DNA of 64,000 bases, taken from positions 1,627,546 to 1,691,545 of the forward strand of contig RDEW01000003.1 in NCBI GenBank assembly GCA_011109175.1, read 5' to 3'. The DNA is from Dicyema japonicum (Eukaryota > Dicyemida > Rhombozoa > Dicyemidae). Shown in pieces: positions 11,046 through 21,622 of this stretch. Positions within the stretch are counted from its first letter, which is position 1. Each line of letters opens with the position of its first letter. A program made the translations under genes and the position numbers. The notes below the pieces were generated by a model. It was not told the origin of the DNA. It did no database searches and worked only from the letters and a program-made list of their open reading frames with translations.

Positions 11046-11589
11046 GTAGACAATCTGTATAATAGATGTACTTAACAATCTGACTCATTAACCACGTGGC
11101 TAGCTGATTGGCCATTATAATTATAGAAATTGAAAGAATGTTGTTGTAAGGGATATTAACCTTGAGTTAGCATGTGATTAAAGTCATGAGAGGTATCAAC
11201 CATGAATTAGAATAGCTCAACAGTACTTTAGCATAATTTCTATAATCTAACAAATTATTCTTTCTCACTATTTTCTCAGAGATGTGTCCAGATGGAATTA
11301 AACTCAAAATCTTGTATGTTGGTTTTTAATTAGTTCAGACGTGCTAGAATGACAAGTTATCTTTAATAAGGCAATACTCGAAAATCATAATTTCGACTAT
11401 CATTTGACTACAGACTATCATATTAACCACAATTGGACTAATAACTACAGCAAATGTATGTGGATAATATTTGCCAAATTAACTAAAATTGGAACAATTG
11501 GCATCAAATATGCACATTGACCTATTAACTAAGCCCAATGAAGGTAACCAATATCCAATACTCTATTACTTTTTTAACATAATCACTAT
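11046..11589. other. AT-rich intergenic stretch
   Basis: No open frame with recognisable coding content, no clear repeat shared with the rest of the window, and no RNA-like structure were seen. Confidence 0.5.
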
Positions 11590-11905
11590 TTATATAACCA
11601 TGGTGGTATTTTATGTGAAAAAACCAGCACTTTTCGCGAGAGCCATAATACCTATAAAATACAAATAGGACACACACTTTGTTAGTGTTAAGACCAGTTA
11701 TGATAACTAATCAAAAAGAGAGAACCAAGGAATGATCACTTGTTTTTTCGTTGCGCGTGAGTTCTAGTAGACGGTCAGGTTCTACAGAGATAAGTGTTCA
11801 CTGATGACGACGTCACTCACCAATCCAAAGCATCGAAAATGAGTTCGATCTAAATCTACAGCAGCGAGATTCGATCCGTGAACAAACAGGATCTTGTTTG
11901 AAATC
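11590..11905 (-). mobile_element. tRNA-derived SINE, reverse orientation
   Basis: Reverse complement of the SINE at 36711-37085. The tRNA-like head lies at the right (CAGCGAGATTCGATC, the complement of a GATCGAATCTCGCTG B-box region). The body contains complements of the TGACGACGTCACTCAC, AACCAAGGAATGATCA and AGGACACACACTTT blocks. The left end fades into AT-rich DNA. Confidence 0.65.
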
Positions 11906-12006
11906 ATCCTTAGTGCCATTAATAGGCATCAATATAACTAATAAATATAACCAAAGAAATAAGGAATAAAACCAATAATAACCAAGACCAAGAAATAACC
12001 GATAAT

Positions 12007-13313
12007 CTAATTAACGCTGGCAAACCCAACACGATCCTTATCAAAGTCAAAGACGGTATAGTAATTCCGAATGAAGACATCTCCTAAAATCCAAATTTGG
12101 TCACCAGGTAAATCCATCCCAATAATATCAACTATACAAAACTCCACCAAAATCTTAAAGGCTGGAGTAGGTAGTCATCAGGAGTCAAAACATACTTCTC
12201 ATCACCAATAACAAACTCCAAGTTAGGCATACTCGACTTACTCTCACATCTCACGACAGGCTAAACTAATCCCACAACTCACCAATCCCTTAACTCTGAT
12301 GGCTCCAATTGAATTTATTATTTTGTCAACCTGTTCACTGGGTCCAACAATCAAACTCGTCCCAGTGTCCGCGATCGCCTGCACGTTTTCTGCCTTAAAG
12401 TCGCCGAATGTAACGCTTGAATGATTTAACCACTCAACCTCTTCACATCGAACTGCCAGTACTTCTTCCTGGTCACAGGCACATAGTTAAACTTCCCAGA
12501 GGCCAGCTTATAATCTATCCACCCAATACTGAGTTCTCCACCGACTTTTGATTTTGGGTCCCTGAGATCAAAGTAAAGTCCACCTCGACAGATAAAAACC
12601 AAAGATCCCATGATTAATAAGTTTTTGATCCAACATCTCCTGGATGGGAGGACGTACTCCATTCACGGCGATGGAAGGGTACGCCATTCCGAAGATTCCG
12701 TCGAACTTGCCCATGCTAATGGCGAAACTCTCCTCTGTGACCTCACCGAAGGTTTGATTCTGTACTTTCATCGAGCCAATCTGGTTTTATAGACACACAA
12801 ACTGTGAGGACATCCTTACTGAGGAACCCGGAGATCTGCCCAGATCCATACTGGATCGTCATCATCCTCCCATCTTTCTGATAAGTAGAGGAGGCGTCGC
12901 TGTTGTATTTATCACGTGCTACAATTATTTCAGGGCTTACAGATAAGATTTCCCTTGACTGATGGACCCACAAATTGGAGGAACCTGTATCAAAAATAAC
13001 TTTAAATGACTGTTCAGGGGTCCCAATATCGATTTCTCCGTAGTATTGAGTCTAGTTATAACTCATAACTTACATTCATGTAGTCATTAAGAATCACGTT
13101 CGGACCTGATCCAATATTGGCGGAATTCGAGAACATAACTTGGGATTTGGAATCCAAGATTAATGAAAACTCTTCATTCAATAAAGATTCTTCTAACTGT
13201 TTCTTAACAATGGATTTCTTTCTTTTGTGTAGGTTGATTCTAAAACATTATTTCCCATGAATGAACTTGAATGATGAAATAAGCGAAAAGAACAACAAGA
13301 AAGCAAATATCAT
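12007..13313 (-). CDS. CTSD: Cathepsin D-like aspartic protease
   Basis: Secreted/lysosomal pepsin-family protease. The start at 13313 gives a hydrophobic signal peptide ([13 protein letters not shown]). A propeptide with the cathepsin D-type IxLHKxKS block follows. The mature enzyme has both catalytic motifs, [10 protein letters not shown] (about 12970-13000) and [13 protein letters not shown] (about 12340-12370), the flap residue Tyr in [13 protein letters not shown], and a C-terminal block [16 protein letters not shown] with the stop at 12007. Six GT-AG introns of 27, 22, 22, 22, 23 and 22 nt restore the frame. The cysteines that normally follow the first active site are missing. One base appears to be lacking near 12155-12165, which breaks the frame between YLLQ and the last 60 residues; this is either an assembly error or a disabling mutation. 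Family assignment is firm; whether the gene is intact is not. Confidence 0.9.
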
Positions 13314-14202
13314 TTACATATAAACAATGTCAATTTTATTTAAATTGAAAGGTTAGCCAATTATTAATAAATATAAATAACGCAAATAAATCTTAAATAT
13401 TGCATCAATCATTTATCCAGAGTGTATCAGCAATCACGCAGAAGATTATAAGAAAAACTCCGATATGTATAAGTACTGGTGATCACGAGGAATGATTCAA
13501 TGGGATAGAAAATATATAAGGTTCACGTTATACCCATTGAATGATAGCTGAGATTGGACAACAAACAGCCACGAAGATGGGAAGACTTCATCGTCAAAGT
13601 AACCACCGGAGTCTTAAGGACTAATCTTATCAGCATATATTAATTACAATTTTTCCATTTCAAATATTGCTGACAAGAACTTATGTAGGAAAAGAACAAG
13701 AAATATTGATGTTGTGTAAATATAATCACGATTTATTGTGGTTCTCGATTTGCGTTAAATCCACCCAGAGACCAGCCCATTCCGAACCATGGTTGTGGGA
13801 ATTTCTTTTTATAATCAAATAATGTAGGGAGAATTGATCATCCTTATATATGCTGTCCTGGCCTGGCTGCTTCCTCAAACTGGTGGATTCCATGACACTA
13901 CGCTAGTTGAACGAAGAGAGGGATAGGGCATAGGAGAACCTTCGATCGAGTAACTAGCGAAGAAATCAGACCTAAGACCATCGTTATATACTTGATGCCC
14001 AAACAGGATGCCATGTGAACGCGTATTACTTATTCATGATTTTTATGTGGGTCACCTGTTCGTGTAGAAAACTGCTTACATTTGTAGTGAACGGATCCAA
14101 TCTCTCGCTTACCGAGCAACTACCAAAGAGTTTGCTTGGTAGTGGCTTCGAGACCACTGCCAAGCTACCATTCCCAGATTTCTTACGACAAAATTAACAA
14201 AA
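13314..14202. other. Intergenic region with one strong hairpin
   Basis: No coding sequence recognised. A 12-bp stem (GCTTGGTAGTGG / CCACTGCCAAGC, one G-T pair, 8-base loop) lies at 14134-14165. The segment just upstream, CTACCAA at about 14119-14125, can pair alternatively with TTGGTAG. No tRNA or known RNA fold was recognised. Confidence 0.4.
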
Positions 14203-14964
14203 TTAGACAGAACTTTTAATTTTCTGTTCAATTTTATTATTCAGAACCCTCAATTGATATTCTTTTTCTTTAATCTTCACTTCCAAGTCGTCTTTGGGAG
14301 ATACAAACTCGTGGGTCGGAGATTCCAACACACCAGAACGAATTCTAGCTCATAAATATACTGAGATCAACTTATTTTTGAAATTTAGTACTTTTTGTTC
14401 CAGTTCTTTCAGACTTGACATTGGATGGACCACGTGGTGATTCATCGACCTGCCTATATAAAATTAGTCACTCCAACCGTCTAAGATCGAAAGGTGGGGA
14501 AGAAGGAAGACTATATTAGTGTGGTAGTGGGGATTGAGACAAATTGGGTTTGTCATTGAGTCGGTCTTGCTTTGAAGTCTCAGGTTGTACAACTTTTCCA
14601 AAGAGATAAGACTCCGAATGGATTTCAGTCTAAAATAACAAAAGTAAGAAAACGAAGAGATTTGATTGGCCGAGGCGTCCAAAAATTCAAGAGATTCGAG
14701 TCTTTGCATGCCATCTAAAATGCATATTCTCGTCACCTAAATTTTTGAGGTCGTTGCTGGAAATGTTCAGGAATTTGAGTAACGGGAGATTCTCAATTCC
14801 ATTTAACGACTTGAGGGAGTTGTCGGAAATGTTCAGGACTTCTAAATATTGACAGTTTGATATGCCCCCGAGTTCAGAAAGGCCTTGATTCACCAGATTA
14901 AGTGAATATATTTGATCCAAGTCAACTCTTTGGTGATTTTTTTAATTTTGTCCCTTTTATCCAT
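14203..14964 (-). CDS. Leucine-rich-repeat protein, LRRC61-like
   Basis: A small LRR protein of about 210-220 residues. The start at 14964 (MDKRDKIKK) is followed by LRRs (IYSLNLVNQGLSELGGIS; YLEVLNISDNSLKSLNGIE; LLKFLNISSNDLKNL; LEFLDASANQISS). An LRR cap follows with NPICLNPHYH and LLPHLSILDG, which closely resembles the C-terminal cap of vertebrate LRRC61. Then comes a short basic coiled tail ending IEQKIKSSV at 14203. Introns of 22, 24, 24 and 27 nt are inferred. One base seems to be missing near 14917-14925, since the start methionine and the first LRR are in different frames. The function of LRRC61 is not well established, so none is assigned. Confidence 0.75.
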
Positions 14965-15469
14965 GAAGAGTGATTTGGTCGCTAAGGTTTAATATTAATT
15001 TTTTTATTCATTTTTAATTCATTAATAATTATTTTTTCAAAACATTTTGCAGGCGTGACGGAAAAACACCAGGGATGACAATCTTCCCTTATGAAGCCTG
15101 GAAACCTCTTGTCTGGGACATCACTTCACCGACATATTTGCCCTTGCAACCTACTGTTCTTCCGCTGAGAGGTCAAGAGGTTAAATTATTGTTTAAACAT
15201 TAAAAAATGAGAGGTATAGCCAAATTTAAATCAATCATCCTATTTTGTTAGTTATCCAACAGATATCATATTATACGACCAATACATTGAGTCATGCATT
15301 TCATGTGGCATATGGGACCCATTCATCAATTAGACAAATGTTTTGAAAATCGAGACTAGCTGAAAGAGAGTCTTAAAAATTAAGGAATGGTGGACTTCTG
15401 GAAAGTCCTAGTCTCCAATGCCTCTGGAATCCCTAATACGCAAGAACCGAGGAACTTGCCGGTTGTGAC

Positions 15470-15571
15470 TACGAAGATCCAGGATCGAGGGAGGAGCAAG
15501 TTGAGGCATCTGCTAGAGCGTGCTGGAATCACGTGATTAATTAGTTTGGTGTTATTATTGTTATATTTAAT
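15470..15571 (+). pseudogene. LINE family A 3' terminal fragment
   Basis: Contains the decayed terminal codons (GAGGGAGGAGCAAGTTGAGG ... GGAATCACGTGA) and the 3' UTR phrase TTAGTTTGGTGTTATTATTG, as at 6955-7057. The SINE1 copy begins right after it in the opposite orientation. Confidence 0.6.
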
Positions 15572-15840
15572 TTAATAACCCCGGATACACCGAGAAAGAA
15601 GTTAAAGTAAACAACTAATTAAATGTATCCAGTTTCCACTTCTACAGAAAGAGTCTATCCGGAATCAGCATATAAAAGGTAAGACGTCCATTACATGCAG
15701 TTGTGGAAACCCCTCCAGTGGAGTGGGAGAGAGCAAATGATCCTTTTTCGTGCCGTCCTGGCACTGGGCGCCACCTAGACAGGTGGGTCACATGACGACA
15801 CTTTAATAGGTAGATAGGAGGAACAGACGAACAAAGCAGA
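15572..15840 (-). mobile_element. SINE1, reverse orientation
   Basis: Copy of the roughly 325-bp SINE1 family (best copy 46109-46433). The tail side is at the left (AATAACCCCGGATACACCGAG). It contains the conserved CCTCCAGTGGAGTGGGAGAG and GGCACTGGGCGCCACCTAG blocks. The 5' terminal hairpin is missing at the right end. Confidence 0.75.
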
Positions 15841-15898
15841 AACTTATTGAATATATTTGAATTATTATCCCCAAGGCGACAGAATCAATAATAAATAG

Positions 15899-17308
15899 AT
15901 GAATCATGAAATATCGAGGAAAACTGAACTAAGTTTCGTAAAGCTAATCCGTAAACCTCAGTTGACTGAGAAACTACTATTTCGACCACCATTTCGGTTC
16001 ATCCATGACATAGTCTCTGCTGTATTTAATAATAGAAGACTTGTAGGTGGGGAAGTCTGTTTCAATAATGGAGGGTCTTTTCACGGAATTTGAACAAAAT
16101 TCTGAAAATTTGAAAGATAAGGAAAGCCGATTAAGATATTTATCGAAACTCATCGAATTTGTGTGTAAGATTTTCACTAATCCCCAGCATTAGCCGCCAA
16201 CTTGAAGATGGATGTGAAGCCTTCCAAGATAGTCGCCGGCTTGGAAGCAGAAAAGACAAACTTGCTTCTCCAAAAGTTGGCTCAAGTTGCCAAGAAAAAG
16301 ACAGTTTTGACAACAAATCTATTTTGAGTACAATGATAGGGAAATTGTGAATCAGGTTTTGATCGCCTTCCACGAAAAGTCAGTCCCCGACTCGGAACAG
16401 CTCGAAGAAAAACAGGGGCAACCAAAGAGTCCATCCCCCATACCAAACAACGAAGAGGTTTGAGGCCCAAATTAGTAAGACCGACCTCAGCAAAGGGAGA
16501 TAAACCAAGAACAGTAATAGAACACGTGACAACTGAGAATTGTAGCAATATTTCTGAACAGAATTAGATAACTCAAATTCTAGGAAAGAAATCCCAAAGC
16601 CGGTACCCAAGAAAAGAAACCTGAGCAACCTCCTCCAGTTAAAAGACCTCAATCGTCAAGGAGAGGACCTCCGCAAGTGACTCCAAATGTGCGAAGGTGA
16701 TCAGTCCCCCACCGGTCCTTGAGTCGGTAGTCGATGAAAACTCCTCAGATAGTGACTTTTTGGTGCAAGAACAGAAGAAAATCGCGGAAAACGTGAATCA
16801 ACTTAATAATTCATAGAATGAAAAGATCATTGTTGAACAAGGTGGTCTCGTAACCAAGCTCCTCAAGTCAAAGGAAGAGTTCTCAGGTGAGGACCCGTTC
16901 CAGAAAAAGTACCACATGTCCAACGAAAAGGATCTGGCAGAAATTAAAAATCTGCGAGATTCAGTGCAGCAGATGACTGCGCAAGTCAACCAAATGGCCA
17001 AGGTACTACGTGTCTACTTAGATCAGGTGTTTGACTTTAGTCAGCAGCACGAAGATTTAGTTTTGATAATGAGAGAGTTAGAGAAGTGGAGAGAAGAGGA
17101 TGAACAGATGGCCCAATCAGTCTCAGCGGCAGAAGAGTCAGATCCTCAAACGGAAGAGATCTCCCACCTGGAAGGACAGATAGAATCACTGAATGCCCAG
17201 ATCAGGGCAGTAGAACTAGAGACAGAACGGAGGAGGGCCCACATTATACGGAATTCAAGCAAAATCGAATCAACACTGGCATTCTTAGCGAAAGGAAACA
17301 GCCAATAA
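15899..17308 (+). CDS. TRAF3IP1: IFT54 / TRAF3-interacting protein 1, ciliary transport
   Basis: Subunit of the IFT-B complex that moves cargo in cilia. The start at 15899 ([13 protein letters not shown]) leads into the conserved N-terminal calponin-homology-like domain: [37 protein letters not shown], and [19 protein letters not shown]. These match animal IFT54 block by block. Next is a charged low-complexity linker (about 16380-16800), in which the frame is uncertain and a stop at 16815 is read in one frame. The C-terminal coiled coil (16850-17308: [18 protein letters not shown], then [20 protein letters not shown]) matches the family's tubulin/IFT20-binding tail. Introns of about 23 and 25 nt are clear; another near 16048-16078 has two possible donors. 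The stop is 15 bases from the stop of convergent MRPL16. It fits an organism with cilia. Confidence 0.88.
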
Positions 17309-17323
17309 ATTAACGTTAATAAA

Positions 17324-17987
17324 TTAAAGATATTTTCCCTTCCACTCGTACTCGTACCTAGACAACCACTCGTGACACCCCGCTATATTATTCTTGATGC
17401 AGAACTCCATTGTGAACTTGTTCAAATTGTTCCTTTCTACTAGTTCAATATCCTCCCTCTCCTTCATTAGCATTTCGTAGCTCACTGGCCGTCCCTTCAT
17501 GGGTAGTGTCGATGCCAGGGTTTTCAACAGTCTCTCAACGTTGGAATATTCACAACGTCCCCCAATTTCTAGCAATATTCTGTCCGCCTTCACGGGAACG
17601 ACGTACTCTGAGATAGGTCCTTTCCCTCCCATTCGTTTCCCCTTAGAACGGGCGGTTATCGGCTTCCAAGGGGCATCGATTCTCCACACAGCGAAGAATC
17701 TCTGTCCGTCCCCCACGAATTTGTTTACAAGGAGTCTGATCCTCTCCACGTGACGGAATGAGAGGTACCCACCGCGGAGAATCAGAAATTAATAAAATAA
17801 GTACTTGAACACCATATTGCTTATGGATCAGCTCATTTTGGAGTTCCTCGGGTCCCCGAATGTCGATTAGTCTCTTCGTCATCTTCCGAGGACGAATGTA
17901 AGTAAAATCAGGAGTTTTTTCCAATATCTTCAGTTTTGGCTTCTCAGGAAAGACAACCCCTTCAATGACATAAAAAGATACAGTCAT
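17324..17987 (-). CDS. MRPL16: Mitochondrial large-subunit ribosomal protein uL16m
   Basis: Nuclear gene for mitochondrial ribosomal protein L16. The start at 17987 precedes VFPEKPKLKILEKTPDF and LIDIRGPEE, both family hallmarks near the mature N-terminus. Next are GGYLSFRHVERIRLLVNK, FAVWRIDAPWKPITARSKGK, RMGGKGPISEYVVPVKAD, ILLEIGGRCEY and the C-terminal YEWKGKYL (stop 17324). This covers the whole uL16 core. The two exons are joined across 17768-17806, where the frame must change but no AG acceptor exists: removing 25 nt after codon pair VL would give YGVQVLGGYLS as expected. So the boundary is unresolved (non-canonical intron, sequence error, or decay). The targeting peptide is short or the true start lies upstream. 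Confidence 0.88.
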
Positions 17988-18249
17988 AATTAGGCGGTGG
18001 CTTATAGTTGTAAGGTTTTTGTCGTGAAATCCCGGATTTTTAAGTTGGCCTTATAATTCGTACATTATAAACTACTTATTAACGATGAAAATGCTCTCAC
18101 CCCACTACGAGCGCCGGGCAACATGCAAAGTAAAAAAATATTTAAAAATATTATTATTTAAAATGTTCTTTCTACATTTTGTAGGTGAGTCATTAGTCCC
18201 TGTTAATTATTGAATATTTTTAACTTTTTTCATTTGCTTAAAAATTTCT

Positions 18250-19215
18250 GTCATTTTCTGGCGATCCTAATTTATAATAAAATTCCTGACATTCATCGGT
18301 TTCCAATCTGAGTCTTCAAATCTGTCAGAGTCAATGTCATCATAGAGATGACCATATTCGTACTCTTCACTTAGTTGTCCCACATCCTAAAATATCGTCA
18401 TTTGTCCAACTATTGGTGGAAAATGAGTGATCTCTTCGTCTAAAGTTACTGAAGGACCGTCTCCTATCATCTGACAACATTCCTTAAGATTCCTCCTCTT
18501 AAAATAAACAAAAAAAACCAAACCTTTCTAGCAGATCTGCATGACTTGCTGTCAGGGATTATTGACTTGTTAAGCTGCACCATTCTCATCAGTTTAGTCT
18601 GCCTCGAAGTAAGGACCACTCCTTGGATTTGAGTTTTTTCTCTTTTTTTTGATCTTGTCCTTTGTTCGGCTAAATTCACCATTTTCATCAACTTTAGTTG
18701 ACTTTACTATTTTATTTGACTTTTCTTTGGTTTTTGGAGTCTTATTCTCTATTCTCGGCAATTTCACGTGTGATTTTGTCTCGTCTAGTCATATGAGAGC
18801 GGAATACCTAGAATATCCCTTATTTGAGCAATCTGACCCTCGTGGAGCTCGTTGACCCTCTCCAAATTCTTTATTGCCTCCAAAATGGGGGGAAGATGTG
18901 CTGAAAAATACTCAATGGGATCACGTGATTCCACCTCCACGTGTCTGGTAGCGGTAATGTCCTCAAATAATTCTGGAAACTCTTCATTGTATTGTACTAG
19001 GTCTGTTTGTTGAGGATATTACAAGAGTATGAAGAGACCAGTCCATCGATGCGATGTCCTCGCTGAAGGAGGTCTTTTAGTCTTTCGAGATGACGCAGTC
19101 GGACCGCCTCTTTTTGGGCCATTTGGGTCTTTTCCTGAATGACGAAACTAAAATTTGCTTTTTCCAAGGTTTTTTTCGGTTGTAGATTTTCTGGCTGTCT
19201 CACGTGGTCTCTAGT
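18250..19215 (-). CDS. Unidentified multi-exon gene, charged/coiled-coil protein
   Basis: Not recognised. Minus-strand exons share the window's short-intron structure. Exon one, from about 19210, has a Lys/Glu/Arg-rich helix (KANFSFVIQEKTQMAQKEAV, HLERLKDLLQRGHRIDG). After a 20-nt intron come LVQYNEEFPELFEDITATR and RDPIEYFSAHLPPILEAIKN. After a 23-nt intron comes a strongly basic segment (KSTKVDENGEFSRTKDKIK). A 26-nt intron near 18500-18525 then leads to an acidic C-terminal part (SEEYEYGHLYDDIDSDRFED, then WKPMNVRNFII) that ends near 18270. Frame uncertainty remains around 18560-18640. The start codon was not found; it may lie in an exon upstream of 19215. The intron pattern supports a real gene. 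Confidence 0.55.
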
Positions 19216-19429
19216 TGAGATAAATGTCTAAAATATATATTAAAGAAGACATTTCCCGTATAAATACTATTCATTATTACCATGGTTATTTTTTATTTTT
19301 GTTCTAAAAAATTTAAATATTTTTTTAAATTATGGTTTTGTAGTGTTAATCAAAAATAATTACGGTTTATCCTTATAACTTCAAATTGTGTTTTTAAATT
19401 AATTTTAGGCAGCTTAGTGGCCAGTAAAG

Positions 19430-20250
19430 GATGTCTGAAGTCAATTCACCATTGAGAGAAATTTGTTTCATAGTGGGACATTTGAGAGAAATTTGTAAGA
19501 AAAAATCAAATGCGACTGATGTTAGTATAGGAAAAACCCTTCAAGGTGAGAGACAGCTTGATAGAAAGAAAATAATTCCAGCTAAAAAGACTATGACAAG
19601 TTTATACCAAGTTAAATATGGAAGATTTTTTAAAATAAATCATTTTTCACAAAAAATGAACATTATTTTTATTTATTTATTTAATTAAAAAATTAATAAT
19701 GAAAATTAGACAATAATTAGGACAGACAGATTGGCAACAGAACATTATTTTGGTAAAAAAAATCTGTAAAGATATCGGTCCTTTGTGCAGTAGTATTAAA
19801 GGTTAAAAGTTAAAACCGTTGGTAATTGGAAAGTTTAAATCACTGAGGATTATACAGTACAAATTTTAAATTATAGATGTAAGAACATCCAAGAATGCAG
19901 TGATATTTTCAATTGGTTACAAAAAATTAATAATAAACTGTTATTATAGAATCCACAAATTTTAATTCTTGATAATGCTCGATGTCACGTTTGTCACAAT
20001 TCATTATTTAATACTTGTCCTGAAACACTTAGAGAATATATGATTTCAGACTGAACGTCTCCAAGAAATTAGGAAAAAATACAATATGGGAAAAAATACC
20101 GATTACTATTTTAATTAATAAATAAAATGGCTTTTTATTTTGACATTCTATTTAATTTAGAAAATTTAAAAATAGTATTGAAAAAAAATAAAATATTTTA
20201 CTCTCTTTATTTGGGGCGTTTTTAATTGGGGGCAGGGGTTGAATTGTATT
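19430..20250 (+). pseudogene. pogo/Tigger-like transposon remnant
   Basis: Plus-strand pieces of a pogo transposase. They include KPLVIGKFKSLR (about 19815-19850), a line like NCYYRIHKF, and LDNARCHVCHNS near 19975, the family's second catalytic-aspartate motif (DNAxxH). The right end GGGGGCAGGGGTTGAATTG|TA at about 20228-20250 matches, in inverse, the terminal CAGTTTAACCCCTGCCCC at 30035. The segment 20050-20130 matches 31165-31275 inverted. It is broken by many stops. Confidence 0.6.
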
Positions 20251-20262
20251 TATTCAAAAACC

Positions 20263-20700
20263 TCAAGGCCACAAAGAAGATAGGTTAAACCCAGTAATTA
20301 GGTGATCCCTGCCTCCAATAAACTCTCTATGAATGTTCAGCGACCCAACTGCTATCCGGAAGTGCTTTCTTTTGTATCTGAATATGAATTCCATTGATAT
20401 GCCATTCTTTATGGTCGATCGGAATTCCTCTGCATAAGTTACCCTTCCTCTGAATGGGTTTCCTAGCTCCTTACAGAAACGTAGGAAACACTGGCCATTT
20501 CTCATCGTTTCACCTCAGAAAGAAGACTGGTGGTGGATGAGCTAAAAGAATAGGGATGTCTCCAAAGAATACCTCGAGCTTACACTTAAATTTCCTGTCC
20601 GTAATGAGACCTGGATGCAGACACAGGCAACATATTTTCGGATAGCCAGTCACATATCTGGTTGAGGTGTTATTATAGTACAGGCCTGACTACCTATTCG
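20263..20700 (-). pseudogene. LINE C-terminal fragment
   Basis: The minus strand encodes a decayed reverse-transcriptase C-terminus: FLRFCKELGNPF (compare FLRVCEEDGNPLRL in LINE family B) and a terminal NIHREFIGGRDHLIT resembling the LINE ends (HRRRM ... DHLTV). Upstream blocks in 20520-20700 (TGNLSVSSRYSLETS) resemble the segment after the YADD motif. No intact frame. The following 20.7-21.3 kb has no recognisable content. Confidence 0.45.
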
Positions 20701-21369
20701 ACAAAATACTATCTTGAAGTTTGGACTTTATTTTTGGCAACAGAATAGTTGATTCCAATGGAAAAACAAGTAAGGATAATATTGGAAAACTCTCCTAGCC
20801 TTTGGCTCACTATCTAATGATGTCATCTTATAGATCAAGGTTCCTCAAATGAGACACCTAAATACTTTAACGTAAAAGTCCACTGGATTGGGGGTCGCCA
20901 ACTGTTTTATTTCAACTGGGAAGAGTACTATAACCAAAATCGCCTGATCCTATAAGTTCTTTGTGACCACTAAGTGCAAATCCATTTACTTATAAGTGGC
21001 ATAGGATGCACAAGGAACACGGAGATATCATCCAACACCATAGACTTGATTCCCCTCTTTTTATTTTGGCTGAATATGATCGAGCCTAAAGCGTATTATT
21101 TCCTAATGATCACTAGCTTTCTACATGGGGTCAACAAGTTAATTTAACTTTAGGGGGATTAATTCAGAATTTAACGACAAATCAAGGAAAGAATTATTGC
21201 ATCCACATCAGAGGCTTTACAAGACTATATTAAATAGTAAACTTTAAGATCTTAGCTGTTAGAACACCTGAAGATAAAGTAGCTTAGTACTGTCGTTAGC
21301 GTAGCATTTAGTTCGATTCTCACACTGCTAATATTGGCTGAAAGATTTCTCTGTTTTTTGCCTCTTCAA

Positions 21370-21540
21370 TTCTTACAGGCGTCATTGGATCCACATAACT
21401 CAGGAAACACCCAACGTCTGTCCGGCATCCAAAAAGGATCACTCTCTTATCTACTAGAGAAATTTCCACAATACTTGGAAAGGAAATTTCCCACTCAGTC
21501 CGGAGGAACCTCTCTCAGGTGTTAAAAAGACCACCAACGA
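21370..21540 (+). repeat. Dispersed repeat also present at 39270-39440
   Basis: CAGGAAACACCCAACGTCTG, then GGCATCCAAAAAGGATCAC, matches GGGAAACACTCAGTGCCTGG and GACATCCAAAAAGATCCG at about 39275-39330. Both end with CCTCTTTCAGGT-type and GTGTTAA sequences. Function and full length are unknown; it is probably a SINE or LINE-tail fragment. Confidence 0.45.
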
Positions 21541-21622
21541 AAAGTAAATTTGTTTTATTTATTATTATAACATATTAGTTATTATTTGTGGGATTTAATT
21601 TATAACAACCATTATGTGATGA

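Noticed and set aside
12943-12964. A 22-nt intron (GTAAGCCCTGAAATAATTGTAG on the minus strand) in cathepsin D
   Set aside because: Removing it would break the frame; reading through gives the expected spacing between the first active site and [10 protein letters not shown].
16282-16652. Minus-strand ORFs opposite the IFT54 linker
   Set aside because: They are the antisense shadow of the coding sequence and linker of IFT54 and show no own signature.
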